From the NCBI GenBank assembly GCA_003233295.1, contig QILJ01000211.1:1-6435 (forward strand): a stretch of DNA of 6,435 bases. The letters run 5' to 3'. Position 1 is the first letter of the stretch; each line of letters starts with the position of its first letter. This DNA is from Ignavibacteria bacterium (GTDB lineage Bacteria > Bacteroidota > Ignavibacteria > Ignavibacteriales > Melioribacteraceae). Positions 5,550-6,435 of this stretch are shown in pieces. A program made the translations under genes and the position numbers. Below the pieces are notes generated by a model. That model had not been told where the DNA came from and ran no database searches. It saw only the letters and a program-made list of their open reading frames with translations.

Positions 5550-6435
5550 AAGCTTTTACTTTTATTGAATGTTTAAGATTATCTGCAAACTGTATTTTAA
5601 TTTGATTTTTACCCGACAACAAAGAAACTTTTTTCAATTTATTCTTTTCAATTTCACCATTATCAGTTGTAATTATTTCAATACCGTCATCTTTATCATT
5701 ATCAGCACCGACAAGCAATTCCAATTCGGCATTATCAATATCTTTTTCAGAATTAATAATTAGGTTGTGATAAATAGCATCTTGCTCTTTCTGTGCGGCA
5801 ACTTTTAACTTAACTTTGATAAGAACTCTACCGTTATTTTCTTCATAACTTCTTGTTCCTTGCTTTCCTGTATCTCCATCATCAGGACTTGGTTCATCTC
5901 CACCACCGCCTTCATTATCTCCACCTACTGTAATTTTTTCTTCTCCTTCATCATTTAACTCGATGTCATCTTCTTCCTTAACTTCTACAGGAGGTTTAAT
6001 AGTCGGCTTAATTGAAACCGGTGCCTCAATGTTTGTTGTTTGCATTCCCGTTTCATCTTCTGACAGATCATTTGTAGTATCACCGAAGTTGCTACTTTTA
6101 TTTTCACCGGATAAATCCGATACATCTTCTTTTTCTAAAAGGTCTTCCGGAATGGATAGATAATCTTCAAGTCCCAAAAATGCGACCTTCTTACTAATAT
6201 TAACTTTTGAAAGTGCTTCCAATTGCTCGTTTACAAAGTTCCCGAACTCATTTTCAGCTTTGCGCGCAATTTTGTCAACACTACCCTTAAGTTTGGGGTA
6301 ATTTTCTTTTCGCCACTCATTATGGGCAGGATTCTCCATAAGTCGCAATATTTTATCCCCTTCATCGTCTTCACATATAAACACGGCAGCATAGCCATTT
6401 ATTTTTCGGTTTGTCCTTTTAAAGACAACCATTTT
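5536..6435 (-). CDS. C-terminal part of a large protein truncated by the window edge
   Basis: The reading frame is open to the last base of the window, and the first in-frame ATG (6432-6430) is preceded by a lysine codon, so the real start is almost certainly beyond the edge. About 299 residues are visible. Counting from that Met, the first 95 residues form an ordered segment with RKINGYAAVFICEDDEGD (9-26) and PAHNEWRKEN (35-44), then a helical stretch. Residues about 96-200 are an acidic, low-complexity linker rich in Glu, Asp, Gly and Pro (for example GGDNEGGGGDEPSPDDGD, 170-187). The last 98 residues look beta-rich, like a small beta-sandwich, ending GKNQIKIQF...IKVKAYE. I have a weak impression that such tails end large GHKL-type ATP-binding proteins in defence loci, but no catalytic motif is in view. 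It overlaps the next gene by 14 bp. Confidence 0.75.
   Translation of the reverse strand, partial: KMVVFKRTNRKINGYAAVFICEDDEGDKILRLMENPAHNEWRKENYPKLKGSVDKIARKAENEFGNFVNEQLEALSKVNISKKVAFLGLEDYLSIPEDLLEKEDVSDLSGENKSSNFGDTTNDLSEDETGMQTTNIEAPVSIKPTIKPPVEVKEEDDIELNDEGEEKITVGGDNEGGGGDEPSPDDGDTGKQGTRSYEENNGRVLIKVKLKVAAQKEQDAIYHNLIINSEKDIDNAELELLVGADNDKDDGIEIITTDNGEIEKNKLKKVSLLSGKNQIKIQFADNLKHSIKVKAYEIQ

Noticed and set aside
5963..6163. Plus-strand Ser-rich open frame
   Set aside because: It is the antisense of the acidic Glu/Asp linker codons in the minus-strand gene.

Overview
The window looks like part of a Bacteroidota genome. It is AT-rich, the genes lack strong Shine-Dalgarno sequences, and the one clear promoter carries the Bacteroidota-type -7 element TAnnTTTG (as TATCTTTG) rather than an E. 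coli-type -10 box. These are sequence-based inferences; no taxonomic marker gene is present.

All convincing genes lie on the minus strand and are packed head to tail, so transcription runs from right to left. From upstream (right) to downstream (left) they are: the C-terminal part of a large protein cut by the window edge (5536-6435); an unrecognised 288-aa protein (4683-5549); a 244-aa protein that appears to belong to the DUF6339 family (3946-4680); a 72-aa XRE-type helix-turn-helix regulator (3691-3909); a 641-aa GHKL/MORC-like ATPase with a C-terminal PD-(D/E)XK-like nuclease domain (1762-3687); a 342-aa cytosine-C5 DNA methyltransferase (734-1762); and a 141-aa Vsr-type endonuclease (316-741). 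Successive junctions are a 14-bp overlap, a 2-nt gap, a 36-nt gap, a 3-nt gap, a 1-bp stop/start overlap and an 8-bp overlap. The 36-nt gap is the only one with room for a promoter, and it contains one, with an inverted repeat over it that could be the regulator's operator.

Taken together this is a restriction-modification-like defence locus of the class in which MORC-like GHKL ATPases accompany DNA methylases and nucleases. The methylase would mark self DNA at an unknown cytosine-containing site. Vsr would repair the T:G mismatches left by 5-methylcytosine deamination. The ATPase-nuclease fusion is the best candidate for the ATP-driven effector, because no stand-alone restriction enzyme is visible. 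The regulator probably controls the HTH-ATPase-methylase-Vsr module, while the three upstream genes form an accessory module that begins outside the window.

The left 315 bases hold no credible gene. They contain a perfect 61-bp tandem duplication, a T-rich stretch and an imperfect 48-bp inverted repeat just past the end of vsr. This is probably the edge of the defence locus.
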